Source: Verrucomicrobiales bacterium (lineage in GTDB: Bacteria > Verrucomicrobiota > Verrucomicrobiia > Limisphaerales > UBA9464). Taken from it: a stretch of DNA of 64,000 nt. Position numbers and translations under genes: made by a program. The stretch covers positions 62,001 through 126,000 of the forward strand of contig JAIYBC010000057.1 in NCBI GenBank assembly GCA_027488845.1. Reading direction: 5' to 3'. The notes below the pieces were generated by a model. It saw only the letters and a list, made by a program, of their open reading frames with translations. It was not told the DNA's origin and did not search any database. This document shows positions 26,043 through 34,404 of the stretch, piece by piece; positions within the stretch are counted from its first letter, which is position 1, and every line of letters starts with the position of its first letter.

Positions 26043-26939
26043 ATGCTCTACGACCGCGACTACATGTCCGACAACCGGGGTGGACGGCCTCCGTTCGCAC
26101 TGATTCTGATCGGCGTGCTGGTGGTGTGTTTCCTGGTCCAGTCCGCGTTTACCTTCTACGGCAACGCCGCGGTCACCCGGCACCTCGGTTTGACCCGTGA
26201 AGGCCTGTTCTCGGGACACGTTTGGCTGCTGGGCACCTACCAGTTCCTGCACCAGACCCCTTGGCCGTGGCATTTGATCGGCAATTGCCTGGGGCTCTTC
26301 TTCATCGGCACCCACATCGAGGAGATGTACGGAGCCCGGAGACTGCTGTGGCTGCATTTCGGTGGCGGATTGGCGGGCGGGCTCCTGCATGTGGTCATCG
26401 GGCTCCTGCCGGCTCACCAGGACATCGCCGTGGTGGGGGCTTCGGCGGGGGTGTTGAGCCTCCTCGCCGCCTATGCGACCGCGTTTCCGGAGAAGCAGTT
26501 GACCACGTTCCTTTATTTCATCCCCGTGACGCTGAAGGCGAAGTGGATCCTCTGGTTCTTCACCGGCCTCGCCGTCTTCGGATCGCTCTTTCCCTATGAC
26601 AGCGTGGCGCACGGTGCGCATCTCGGCGGAATCGCGTTTGGCTTCCTCTATGTGAAGCTGGGCGGGCTTTCCGAGTTCGGAGGCGGCATCGGCAGCCGGA
26701 TTTCCGAATGGTGGCAGGCGCTCAGGGTTCCGATGTCCAAGCCACAGCGACGGGCCGCTCCGCCGAGCCGGGTCCGCGTCGAGCCGGCACCCCGTCGCGA
26801 GGCTGCTTCCGAGTCCGACTTCATAGCCCGCGAGGTGGATCCGATCCTGGAGAAGATCGCGCAACACGGAATCCAGAGCCTGACCCCCGCCGAGCGGCAG
26901 ACTTTGGAGGCGGCGCGCCAGAAGGTGAACCGGCGGTGA
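26043..26939 (+). CDS. Rhomboid-family intramembrane protein (copy 2) with C-terminal extension
   Basis: 298 residues from the ATG at 26043. It has HQTPWPWHLIGNCLGLFFIG (His then Asn), the catalytic VVGASAGVLSLLAAYA serine, and HGAHLGGIAFGFLYV with the catalytic His. The last about 75 residues after the final helix are cytosolic and charged, ending SLTPAERQTLEAARQKVN, a form seen in some rhomboid proteins. The two rhomboid genes are tandem on the plus strand and likely co-transcribed. Copy 2 lacks obvious PEP-CTERM connection, but rhomboid-like proteases are common where exosortase proteins occur. Confidence 0.86.
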   Translation: MLYDRDYMSDNRGGRPPFALILIGVLVVCFLVQSAFTFYGNAAVTRHLGLTREGLFSGHVWLLGTYQFLHQTPWPWHLIGNCLGLFFIGTHIEEMYGARRLLWLHFGGGLAGGLLHVVIGLLPAHQDIAVVGASAGVLSLLAAYATAFPEKQLTTFLYFIPVTLKAKWILWFFTGLAVFGSLFPYDSVAHGAHLGGIAFGFLYVKLGGLSEFGGGIGSRISEWWQALRVPMSKPQRRAAPPSRVRVEPAPRREAASESDFIAREVDPILEKIAQHGIQSLTPAERQTLEAARQKVNRR

Positions 26940-27019
26940 AGGCGCGCAGGATTCCCCGAGGGGGCGTTTCAGGGACGATTTCCGGTGCCACGATCCCGAC
27001 GGCGAGGCCGGGTGCGGGA

Positions 27020-28171
27020 TCAGGTTTCCAGGATCGCTTCGGCGGCCCGGCGGCAGGCTCCGGGTGTTCCTAGGGACTCCCTGAGGCGTGACAGTTCCTC
27101 GACGGTCCGTCGGTGGCATTCCGGATTCCGGAGCCAATCCAGGGCGGCGGCGGCCACCGCTTCCGGAGTGGCGGCGTCCTGGATGAATTCCGGAAAGACC
27201 GACTTTCCCGCCAACAGGTTCGGCAGCGCCAGGAAGGGGACTTGGATGATCCTTTTCCCGATCTGGTAGGTGCTCCAAGAGGTCCGATAGAGTGCGACCG
27301 TGGGCACTCCGAACCAGGCGCATTCCAAGGTGACGGTTCCGGTGGAGGCGATGGCGACCGCGGCCTGTCGGAGTTCTTCGCCCAGGCCTCCGATCCGGAT
27401 CCGGAGTCCTTCCGGCGGCGAGACGTCCGCGGGGATCCAGGCGCGGGCGGTTTCCGAGGGGAGCACCAGCACCGGTTGGATCCCGGTGCTTCGCCGCAGC
27501 ATCTGAGCGGCACCGGCGACGCAGGCCCAATGACGACGGAGTTCCCCGGGGCGGCTTCCCGGCAGCAGGAGCAGATTCCGATGGCCCACATTCTCCGTCG
27601 ACGGAGCCTCCGGGAGCCGGCCGTGGCGATCCACGATGGGATGTCCCACGAACCGAACCGGAACCTTCGGGGCATGGCGTGAGTACCAGTCCTTCTCGAA
27701 GGGCAGGATGGACAGGAGGAGGTCGTGATTCCGGGCGATTTCCTGGGCACGACCGGGCCGGGATGCCCAGACCTGGGGTGAAACGAACTGGACGACCTTT
27801 GGATTCCAGTTGTGGAACGGGCCCTTCGAGCCGGAACGGCGGCGGATCGCGGCGGCGAAACGGAGGTTGAAGGCCCCGAAGTCCACGCCGACGACCCGAT
27901 CCGGCGTCCGTCGAGAAGCTTCCCGGAGGAGGAGGTCGAATGCCCGGCGGTAGCGGGAATACTGACGGAGCGCGTCCGCGGGGCCGATGGCGGAATTGGC
28001 GGTCAAGTCGACCAGCACCTCGACGCCGGCCGCCGCCATAGCGGGACCTCCGGCCCCGAAGAAGCGGGGCGGGGTGGGCTGGCAAAGTTGGGAGAGCGAC
28101 TTCACCAGCTCCGCAGCCAGCTGGTCGCCGCTCGCCTCGCCTGCGACCAGGAGGATGGACGACGGTGTCAC
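27020..28171 (-). CDS. lpxB: Lipid-A-disaccharide synthase
   Basis: About 383 residues from the GTG at 28171 (VTPSSILLVAGEASGD); a GTG at 28249 would add 26 residues of non-conserved sequence. LpxB joins UDP-diacylglucosamine and lipid X in lipid A synthesis. The conserved LVAGEASGDQLAAEL, VGVDFGAFNLRFAAAI, FVSPQVWASRPGRAQEIA, LSILPFEKDWY and FVGHPIVDRH blocks are all present. Its presence shows that the organism makes lipopolysaccharide and is Gram-negative. It is alone on the minus strand between convergent rhomboid and divergent dksA-like genes. Confidence 0.93.
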   Translation of the reverse strand: MTPSSILLVAGEASGDQLAAELVKSLSQLCQPTPPRFFGAGGPAMAAAGVEVLVDLTANSAIGPADALRQYSRYRRAFDLLLREASRRTPDRVVGVDFGAFNLRFAAAIRRRSGSKGPFHNWNPKVVQFVSPQVWASRPGRAQEIARNHDLLLSILPFEKDWYSRHAPKVPVRFVGHPIVDRHGRLPEAPSTENVGHRNLLLLPGSRPGELRRHWACVAGAAQMLRRSTGIQPVLVLPSETARAWIPADVSPPEGLRIRIGGLGEELRQAAVAIASTGTVTLECAWFGVPTVALYRTSWSTYQIGKRIIQVPFLALPNLLAGKSVFPEFIQDAATPEAVAAAALDWLRNPECHRRTVEELSRLRESLGTPGACRRAAEAILET

Positions 28172-28390
28172 CGCCGGGAGAATAGTTGTCGGTCGGATCG
28201 GGCAGGAAGCCTTCAGATGGCCGGGGACCGAATCCGATTCCGATTTCACGTCAAAAATGTTGTGGCGTCCTTGGATTGCCCTGTTAGCTTCCGCGGCCCC
28301 TGAATCCGGGTTTTCCGCGTTTCAGGGACCGTCCACCCTTGGAAGAGGGTGGAGGAACGCAACCTTCGAACCGAACCGAAGCGAACAGTC

Positions 28391-29002
28391 ATGGCGAAGA
28401 AACCGGCTCCAGCCGCAAAACCCGCGGTCAAGCACCACAAGGTGGGTGCCGCCAGTGCGGCGGCCATCCTCGGTCGCCCCTTGGCGAAGACGGTGAAGAA
28501 CTCGGGGACGTTGCCGACGTGGCTCCCGATTTCGAAGGTGAAGCCGGAATGGCAGAAGTTCTACCAGAACCTGCTGGACCTGCATGAGCGTCTCCGGGGC
28601 CAGATGAGCGGTCTGGCCAAGGAATCCCAGGCCGAGATGGAGAGCTACAGCCTCCACATGGGGGATTCCGGAACCGACAATTTCGACCGTGACTTCGCCC
28701 TCAGCCTCCTGTCGTCCGACCAGGACGCCATGTATGAGATCGAGGAGGCGCTGAAGCGGATCGAGAAGGGGACCTACGGCGTCTGCGAACTGACGCAGAA
28801 GCCGATTCCCAAGGCCCGTCTCGAGGCGATTCCCTGGACCCGTTTCACCGTGGAGGCCCAGGCTCAACTCGAGAAGGAAGGCCTTCTCCGTCAGCGCAAC
28901 CGGTTGGGTTCGCTCGGCTCCGTGGAGTCGGGAGGATCCGTCGATGTCGACGACGACGACGGTGATGTGGAAGAGAAGCCATCGAAGGAAAAAGAAAGCT
29001 GA
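28391..29002 (+). CDS. DksA/TraR-family protein with lost zinc ligands
   Basis: 203 residues from the ATG at 28391. The family includes DksA, which binds RNA polymerase and the alarmone to tune promoters. The coiled-coil body has QAEMESYSLHMGDSGTDNFDRDFA and the MYEIEEALKRIEKGTYGVCE block, then the zinc-finger region reads CELTQKPIPKARLEAIPWTRFTVEA. Of the four zinc cysteines only the first remains; the others are Thr, Thr and Ala. The N-terminal extension is Lys/Pro-rich. It is 3 bp upstream of rpmG, which is 3 bp upstream of rpsR, so the three are one operon. Zinc-free DksA paralogues occur in other bacteria and are Zur-controlled there. Confidence 0.85.
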   Translation: MAKKPAPAAKPAVKHHKVGAASAAAILGRPLAKTVKNSGTLPTWLPISKVKPEWQKFYQNLLDLHERLRGQMSGLAKESQAEMESYSLHMGDSGTDNFDRDFALSLLSSDQDAMYEIEEALKRIEKGTYGVCELTQKPIPKARLEAIPWTRFTVEAQAQLEKEGLLRQRNRLGSLGSVESGGSVDVDDDDGDVEEKPSKEKES

Positions 29003-29005
29003 TTT

Positions 29006-29173
29006 ATGCCGCGCGAGATCGTGACCATCGAATGCACGGAAGCGAAGAAGGAGGGCAAGCCCGTCTCCCGCTACCAGACCACCCGTAACAAGAAGCTGCA
29101 GACGGACAAGGTGGAGAAGAAGAAGTTCAATCCCTTCCTCCGCCGCCACACCGTCCATCGCGAAATCAAGTAA
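29006..29173 (+). CDS. rpmG: 50S ribosomal protein L33 (zinc-ligand-poor form)
   Basis: 55 residues, [20 protein letters not shown] at the start. The blocks [38 protein letters not shown] fit L33. L33 normally has two Cys pairs, or none in the zinc-free form; here only Cys10 remains, with EA instead of EC and NPFL instead of CPFC, so the protein cannot bind zinc as usual. It is 3 bp after the DksA-like gene and 3 bp before rpsR, forming a tight operon. The gene is too short for simple gene callers and is easy to miss. Confidence 0.92.
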   Translation: MPREIVTIECTEAKKEGKPVSRYQTTRNKKLQTDKVEKKKFNPFLRRHTVHREIK

Positions 29174-29176
29174 GCC

Positions 29177-29425
29177 ATGCCCCGCAAGACCAAGCTCGAG
29201 GAGAAGAAGAAGCGCCGTTCGACCGTTGCCCGGACTCCGCGTCCGAAGCCCAAGGTCGATTTCACCATCGACGCGATCGACTTCAAGAACGTTGCGATGC
29301 TGAAGCAGTACGTGACCGACAACGGCCGTATCCTGCCCCGCAAATACACCGGTCTCCCGGCCCCGTTCCAGCGCAAGCTGACGCTCGCCATCAAGCGCGC
29401 GCGTCAAGCCCTGCTGGTGAAGTAG
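29177..29425 (+). CDS. rpsR: 30S ribosomal protein S18 (zinc-free form)
   Basis: 82 residues. The C-terminal half is canonical S18: IDFKNVAMLKQYVTDNGRIL, then PRKYTGLPAPFQRKLTLAIK and RARQALL. The N-terminus is Lys/Arg-rich and has no cysteines, so it is the zinc-free S18 form. It closes the operon dksA-like, rpmG, rpsR and is followed by a strong terminator after 17 bases. In most bacteria rpsR sits with rpsF and ssb; here it is with dksA and rpmG, and no second copy can be judged from this window. Confidence 0.95.
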   Translation: MPRKTKLEEKKKRRSTVARTPRPKPKVDFTIDAIDFKNVAMLKQYVTDNGRILPRKYTGLPAPFQRKLTLAIKRARQALLVK

Positions 29426-29442
29426 GCCGTCAACGCCGATCC

Positions 29443-29471
29443 GCCCGCCGGAACTTTTCCGGCGGGCTTTT
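29443..29471 (+). terminator. Rho-independent terminator after rpsR
   Basis: GCCCGCCGGAA (29443-29453) and TTCCGGCGGGC (29457-29467) form a perfect 11-bp stem with a 3-base loop, followed by TTTT. It insulates the ribosomal operon from the znu operon. Confidence 0.9.
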
Positions 29472-29481
29472 CGTACGCACT

Positions 29482-29508
29482 CAATGCAATCGGTTTGCAA
29501 ATGCGTTG
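29482..29508 (+). promoter_or_regulatory. Candidate Zur operator upstream of znuA
   Basis: A 27-bp imperfect palindrome is centred at 29495, with the core TGCAATCGGTTTGCA (arms TGCAA and TTGCA). It sits 22 bases before the znuA ATG, just after the ribosomal terminator, so it overlaps the likely promoter or leader. Fur-family regulators bind such A/T-containing palindromes, and the local fur-like gene is in the same operon. The match to known Zur boxes is loose. Confidence 0.55.
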
Positions 29509-29530
29509 AGGCCGGACGAGCTTGATCTGC

Positions 29531-30490
29531 ATGTTGCTGTTCCGTGGATTTCTGATCCTGACTTTGGTCGCCCTCTCCGGCGCGGCCGCGGAGCCGTTGC
29601 GGATCCTGGCGACGCTCCCGGCGTTGCACAGTTGGGCGGCGAAGGTCGCCGGTCCGGATGCCGTGGTGGAAACCCTTCCGAGCGCATCGGTGGGACCTCA
29701 TGACTTCCAGTTCCGCCCTTCGGATCTGCGTCGATTGGCTCGGGCCGACGTCGTGGTGATGAATGGACTTGGTGTCGACGGGTGGATGGACAAGGCCCTC
29801 CGAAACAACTCCGCCAAGTCCGGCCTGCGAGTGGTCACGGTGGCCGACGGGTTGAAGAGCCAGTGGATCTCCGAGGTCGCTGAATTGTCGGTGGGGTCCG
29901 CCAACAAGGAAAATTCCAAGCATGACCGCGGCTCCGCCGGGCACGCCGAAAAGCATGATCACCATGATCATGCCGAGCACGGACCCAATCCCCACCTGTG
30001 GCTGGATCCGGTCTTCGCCCGCCATGGTGTCTCCAACATCCTCGACACCCTTGTCGCCATGGACCCGGCGCATTCGGATGGCTATCGGAGCCGCGCCGCC
30101 GCCTACCTCGCCGAACTCGAGGTTCTCGATGCCGAGATCCGATCCGCCGTGGCCCGGCTTCAGGATCGCCGGATCGTCACCTTCCATGACGCCTTCCCCT
30201 ACTTCTGTCGCCGCTACGGCCTGGAACTCGTCGGTGTCGTTGAAGAGGTGCCCAGCGTCGAACCCAGCCCGCGCTACCTGACCGAGCTGGTCGCGGCCAT
30301 CCGGAAGTCCAAGGTCCGGGTCGTCTTCTCGGAGCCCCAGTTCCATCCCCGGTTGGTTCGCAGGTTGGCCGAAGACCTCGGCATCAAGGTGGGTGAACTC
30401 GACGTGCTCGAGACCGGCACGCCTTCCCCTGGATTCTATGTCGAGGGCCAAAGACGGAACCTGAAGTCCCTGGAAGCCGCGTTGCGTTGA
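29531..30490 (+). CDS. znuA: Zinc ABC transporter, periplasmic zinc-binding protein
   Basis: 319 residues from the ATG at 29531 (a TTG at 29522 is a poor alternative). It has a signal peptide ending AAAEPLRILA. The zinc-binding residues are His in VGPHDFQFRP, a His/Asp-rich loop (HDRGSAGHAEKHDHHDHAEH) typical of ZnuA, then NPHLWLDP, and His in FHDAFPYFCRR. It captures zinc in the periplasm for the ZnuBC transporter. znuC starts 2 bases after its stop, then znuB and the Fur-like gene overlap in turn. Confidence 0.92.
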   Translation: MLLFRGFLILTLVALSGAAAEPLRILATLPALHSWAAKVAGPDAVVETLPSASVGPHDFQFRPSDLRRLARADVVVMNGLGVDGWMDKALRNNSAKSGLRVVTVADGLKSQWISEVAELSVGSANKENSKHDRGSAGHAEKHDHHDHAEHGPNPHLWLDPVFARHGVSNILDTLVAMDPAHSDGYRSRAAAYLAELEVLDAEIRSAVARLQDRRIVTFHDAFPYFCRRYGLELVGVVEEVPSVEPSPRYLTELVAAIRKSKVRVVFSEPQFHPRLVRRLAEDLGIKVGELDVLETGTPSPGFYVEGQRRNLKSLEAALR

Positions 30491-30491
30491 G

Positions 30492-31268
30492 ATGGAGATC
30501 GCCTTCCGCCAACCCAAGCCGGTCGTTGTCGAGGTGGCGGGTCTCCATGTCCGTCTGGGCGATGCCGCGGTGCTCCGGGGTGTCGACCTCCAGATCCGCC
30601 AGGGCGGGATCGTGGCCCTCATCGGCCCCAACGGCTCGGGCAAGACCACGCTCCTCCGTTGCCTCCTCGGTCTCCAGAAGTACGAACGGGGTTCCATCCG
30701 CCTCCTCGGCGAGTCCCCGGATTCGGGGGTGCTCCGTCGGGTCGGCTATGTTCCCCAGCGTCTTCAGCCGGATCGCAGCTTCATCCTGACGGTCCGTGAG
30801 TTCCTCGCCCTCCGGCGCCCCAGCACCCGGGACTGGTTCTGGCGTTCCACCCGGCATGTGGATTCCCTCCTCGCCGACGCCGTCGCGGACTTGGACGTGG
30901 CACGGTTGTTGGATCGACCATTGGCCGGACTCAGTGGAGGACAACTCCAGCGGGTGCTGATCTGCGCCAGTCTTCTCAACGATCCCGAGCTGCTGTTGCT
31001 CGACGAACCCACCGCCGGCGTCGACACCCCGGGCGAGAAGGACTTCTACGAGCTGATCGCCGCGGTCCACGGACGCAGGAACCTCACCGTGGTGCTGGTC
31101 TCCCACGATCTTTCCATGGTCTATCGCCATGCTTCCCGTGTTTATGCCCTGAACGGCGTCGTCTGCTGCGAGGGGGCGCCGGAGGAAGTCATGAATGCGG
31201 AGTCCCTCAAGCAGGCGTACGGCATCCATGTGACGCCGTATCATCACCACCACGGCCATGCCCATTGA
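30492..31268 (+). CDS. znuC: Zinc ABC transporter, ATP-binding protein
   Basis: 258 residues. Walker A is IGPNGSGKTTLLRCLLGLQ, the signature is LSGGQLQRVLIC, Walker B is LLLLDEPTAGVD, and the switch His is in VLVSHDLSMV. The C-terminus is His-rich (TPYHHHHGHAH), as often seen in ZnuC. It forms the ATPase pair of the zinc importer. Its end overlaps the start of znuB by 11 bases. Confidence 0.93.
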   Translation: MEIAFRQPKPVVVEVAGLHVRLGDAAVLRGVDLQIRQGGIVALIGPNGSGKTTLLRCLLGLQKYERGSIRLLGESPDSGVLRRVGYVPQRLQPDRSFILTVREFLALRRPSTRDWFWRSTRHVDSLLADAVADLDVARLLDRPLAGLSGGQLQRVLICASLLNDPELLLLDEPTAGVDTPGEKDFYELIAAVHGRRNLTVVLVSHDLSMVYRHASRVYALNGVVCCEGAPEEVMNAESLKQAYGIHVTPYHHHHGHAH

Positions 31269-32094
31269 ACCCTTCCTCCAGCGGGCGCTGTCGATCTCCG
31301 TCCTGCTCGGACCGCTCTGCGGCCTGCTTGGGGTGTTTGTCACCGCGCGCCGGATGTCCTTCTTCAGCGACACGATCGCCCACGCCGCCTTGGCCGGCGT
31401 GGGCCTGGGTCTCTGGCTTGGAGTGCCGGAGCCGACGATTCCGATGATCGTCTTCAGCTTGGCGGTCGCGCTCCTGATCCTCTGGCTCAAGGAGCATACC
31501 GAGCTGCTCAACGACACGATCATGGCCCTGCTGCTCAGCGGATCCGTCGCGTTCGGCATGGTGGTCCTCAGCCACCTCAAGGGATACCGTGGGGAACTCG
31601 ACCGGATGCTTTTCGGCGACATCTTCTCGGTCGGATGGCGGGACGTCGGTGTCGCGTTCGCGGTGACCCTTTCGGTGGGCGGATTGCTGTTCTGGAAGCT
31701 GAACGACCTCGCGCTGCTGACCGCGCACGAAGACCTTGCCCACGTTTCCGGCGTCGGTGTGACCCGTCTCAATCGCCTCTTCATCCTCGTCCTCACGGTG
31801 ACGGTCGCCCTGAGCATCCGCCTTTTGGGAATCGTGCTGGTGACCTCGCTGGTGGTCATCCCTCCGGCAGCGGCCCGGAACTTGGCCCGCAGCCTCCGGC
31901 AACAGGTCCTGCTGAGCCTGGTCTTCGGATTCCTCGGCGCCGCCGGTGGCGTCTATGCTTCGTTCCATTTCGACCTCCCCGGTGGTCCATGCATCACGCT
32001 GGTCCTGGTCGGACTCTTCCTGCTTTCCCTGCCCGCGGCCCGTCGCGGAGGTTTGCGCGAGGCCGTTCCCGCCGGTCCTCCCACCAAACCATGA
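31258..32094 (+). CDS. znuB: Zinc ABC transporter, permease
   Basis: 278 residues with about eight hydrophobic segments. The family block RMSFFSDTIAHAALAGVGLG is clear, followed by VMALLLSGSVAFG-like and FSVGWRDVGV stretches, and IVLVTSLVVIPPAAARNLA near the end. It is the membrane channel of the zinc importer. Its stop overlaps the ATG of the Fur-like gene (ATGA), which shows tight coupling. Confidence 0.92.
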   Translation: MPIEPFLQRALSISVLLGPLCGLLGVFVTARRMSFFSDTIAHAALAGVGLGLWLGVPEPTIPMIVFSLAVALLILWLKEHTELLNDTIMALLLSGSVAFGMVVLSHLKGYRGELDRMLFGDIFSVGWRDVGVAFAVTLSVGGLLFWKLNDLALLTAHEDLAHVSGVGVTRLNRLFILVLTVTVALSIRLLGIVLVTSLVVIPPAAARNLARSLRQQVLLSLVFGFLGAAGGVYASFHFDLPGGPCITLVLVGLFLLSLPAARRGGLREAVPAGPPTKP

Positions 32095-32579
32095 GCAAGC
32101 CCTGTTCGCGGCACCCGCACACCCACCGGCTCATCCAACAGCCGCTGACCGAGTTGACCGAGAAGCTGCGCCAAGGTTCCCGCAAGGTCACCGGACCGCG
32201 GCAAGCCATCCTGGATGTGCTGCGTCGCCATGCGTCGCCGCTGACCAACAAGGAGATCCACGCGGCCTTGGGCAAGGAGGACTGCGATCTGGCCACCATC
32301 TACCGCAACATGCACACCCTCGAGCGAATGGGGCTGGTTCGGAGGTATGATTTCGGCGATGGCGCCGCCCGCTTCGAGTTGGCTTCGGAAGAGGAGTCGG
32401 CCCATCACCACCATCTGGTCTGCACCCGCTGTTCGATGATCCTGGAGGTGGACGACTGCTTCCCGGAGGAATTCCAGGCCTCGGTCGCCAGCCGTCATGG
32501 ATTCGTCGGTGTTTCCCACCGGCTGGAATTCTTCGGGATCTGCCCGAAATGCCAAGCGACGCCATCGGCAACCGCTTGA
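32091..32579 (+). CDS. zur: Fur-family regulator, probable Zur
   Basis: 162 residues. The winged helix has the Fur block TGPRQAILDVLRRHASPLTN, then DCDLATIYRNMHTLERMGLV (Fur recognition helix). The metal sites are HHHHLVCTRCSMILEVDDC and FFGICPKCQA, so both CxxC pairs of the structural zinc site are kept. It is the last gene of the znuACB operon and overlaps znuB, which makes zinc-response (Zur) the best call over Fur or PerR. Specificity is inferred from context. Confidence 0.88.
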   Translation: MSKPCSRHPHTHRLIQQPLTELTEKLRQGSRKVTGPRQAILDVLRRHASPLTNKEIHAALGKEDCDLATIYRNMHTLERMGLVRRYDFGDGAARFELASEEESAHHHHLVCTRCSMILEVDDCFPEEFQASVASRHGFVGVSHRLEFFGICPKCQATPSATA

Positions 32580-32610
32580 GCCCGACGAGGATCTCCACTA
32601 AAAGGAAGCG

Positions 32611-33546
32611 GTGAACCACCCGGTCTCCCCGGCACCCGGCGGCGCCCGACCGGGCCGGACCTTCTCGATCCTGCTGATCTATCTGCTGGGGGTTTTCCTG
32701 GGGGCGGCCCTGTTGGCTCCGTGGATCTGGGAGGCGACCCATTTCCTGTTCCCGGGAACGGCGTTCCTACGGCATCCCTTCCACCGCTATGTCAACCGCT
32801 GCCTCATCCTCATGTCCTTGGCCGGGTTGTGGCCGCTGTATCGCCTGGGTTTCTTCCCCGACCTGAACGGCGCCGGATGGAGGTGGCGTCCGGGTCTTTT
32901 CCGCGAGGTCGGATTCGGCTTGGTCTTGGGATTCGTCACCTTGGCCCTGGTCGTCTTCGCCGCATGGGGAAGCGGATTCCGAACCTGGATTCCCGGCCGG
33001 GGTTTCCCATTGGTCCTGCTGCATGTCGCCCGTGCCGCAGGTGCGGCGCTGTTCGTGTCGCTCATCGAGGAAACCCTCTTCCGTGGCGCGATCCTCGGGG
33101 CGCTGCGCCGTGCCGTCGGCTTTTGGATTGCCGCCCTTGCCACCTCGGCCTTGTACGCCTTGGTCCACTTTTTCCAGCGTCCCGCGCCTCCCGACTCCGT
33201 GGACTGGTCGACCGGGCTGCAGATGCTCAGCCGCATGTCCGTCGGTTTCCTGGACATTGGCGCCTTGTTCCCGGGATTCATCAACCTGACCTTGGCTGGG
33301 CTGATCCTCGCCGCCTTCCGCGAGTGCACCGGTGCGCTTTGGACGTCCATCGGGCTCCACGCGGGATGGATCTTCTGGTTGAAGTCCTACGCCTTCTTCA
33401 CCAAGTCCACCACTGCGGTTCCAAACGCGTTCTGGGGGACCTCCAATCTGATCGACGGCTGGATCGCGCTCCCGGTCCTGCTGCTCGCCGGGGTTGGGCT
33501 GCGATACTGCCGGGGCTGGAGCGCCTGCACCTCGAAGTCGGATTGA
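32611..33546 (+). CDS. CPBP-family intramembrane metalloprotease
   Basis: 311 residues from the GTG at 32611, preceded by an AAAGGAAG ribosome-binding site. It has about eight hydrophobic segments. The active motif IEETLFRGAILGALRR (Glu-Glu-x-x-x-Arg) and a later HFFQRP block and GLHAGWIF (His) identify the CPBP/Abi (CAAX-like) family. Substrates are unknown. Its stop codon overlaps a TTG in the frame of the following ComF gene, so the two may be coupled. Confidence 0.85.
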   Translation: MNHPVSPAPGGARPGRTFSILLIYLLGVFLGAALLAPWIWEATHFLFPGTAFLRHPFHRYVNRCLILMSLAGLWPLYRLGFFPDLNGAGWRWRPGLFREVGFGLVLGFVTLALVVFAAWGSGFRTWIPGRGFPLVLLHVARAAGAALFVSLIEETLFRGAILGALRRAVGFWIAALATSALYALVHFFQRPAPPDSVDWSTGLQMLSRMSVGFLDIGALFPGFINLTLAGLILAAFRECTGALWTSIGLHAGWIFWLKSYAFFTKSTTAVPNAFWGTSNLIDGWIALPVLLLAGVGLRYCRGWSACTSKSD

Positions 33547-33554
33547 GCTTGGCC

Positions 33555-34352
33555 GTGGGCATCGCCAGCGCGGGTACCTGGTTGCGCCAGGGCCTGGAGG
33601 GCTTTCTCTCCCTTGTCTATCCCGAGGTGTGCGCGCTGTGTCGCGAACATCCCGCCGGTGTGCAGGAGGGTTTCGTCTGCGGACCATGCCGGTCTGCCGT
33701 GCAGAGGGTGCTGCCGCCCTTCTGCGAACGCTGCGGACTTCCGCCCTCAGGGGAGGTGAGCGGTCGGCATGCATGCGCCCACTGCCGGGATTTCCGCCCG
33801 CCTTTCGAATCGGCACGTGCCGCCTTGATTGCCAAGGGGCCGGTTCTCGACGTGCTGCACCGCTTCAAGTACCGGGGCGAACTCTGGTTCGAACCCTTCC
33901 TGCGCGATCCGTTCCTGTCGGCGGCGGTTCCGGCGCTTTGTTCGGATGCATGGACCGGTCTGGTCCCGGTTCCGTTGCATCCCGTCAAGGAACGGGAACG
34001 GGAGTTCAACCAGGCCGAAATCCTCGGCCGCCCCCTGGCCCGCGCGTTGGGTATTCCGATGGAGTGTCGGTTGGTCCGACGCACGCTTCCCACGGTCACC
34101 CAGACCCGCCTTTCCCGCGAGGAGCGTGCGGAGAACATGCGGGACGCCTTCCAGCCACACCCTTCGGCTCGGAGGATCCAAGGCGACTGGATCGTCGTGG
34201 ACGACGTCTTCACCACCGGAGCGACCTCCGGGGCCGTGGCGAGGGTGCTGCTGGAACTCGGAGCCCGGAAGGTGGTGGTCTGGTCGGTTGCCCGTGCCAC
34301 CCTCGAAGGGGGACTGCTACCGGAGGATGCCTGGGAGTCGCCGGGAAGCTGA
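33555..34352 (+). CDS. ComF-family phosphoribosyltransferase-like protein
   Basis: About 265 residues from the GTG at 33555 (VGIASAGTWLRQGLEG); a TTG at 33543, which overlaps the CPBP stop, is a possible start. The N-terminus has a zinc ribbon: CALCREH, CGPCR, CERCG and CAHCRDF. The C-terminus has the PRPP-type loop WIVVDDVFTTGATSGAVARV. ComF in naturally competent bacteria is linked to DNA uptake, but it is widespread in non-competent bacteria. No competence genes are near. It converges with a minus-strand gene. Confidence 0.88.
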   Translation: MGIASAGTWLRQGLEGFLSLVYPEVCALCREHPAGVQEGFVCGPCRSAVQRVLPPFCERCGLPPSGEVSGRHACAHCRDFRPPFESARAALIAKGPVLDVLHRFKYRGELWFEPFLRDPFLSAAVPALCSDAWTGLVPVPLHPVKEREREFNQAEILGRPLARALGIPMECRLVRRTLPTVTQTRLSREERAENMRDAFQPHPSARRIQGDWIVVDDVFTTGATSGAVARVLLELGARKVVVWSVARATLEGGLLPEDAWESPGS

Positions 34353-34404
34353 CTCTCCTGGGCCTTGTCCGCGTCCGCGGTCGCCGTCGTGACACCAAAC
34401 CGGT

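Noticed and set aside
28333-28352. Hairpin CCACCCT/AGGGTGG upstream of the DksA-like gene
   Set aside because: It lacks a U-tract and may be chance in GC-rich sequence; no regulatory element could be assigned.
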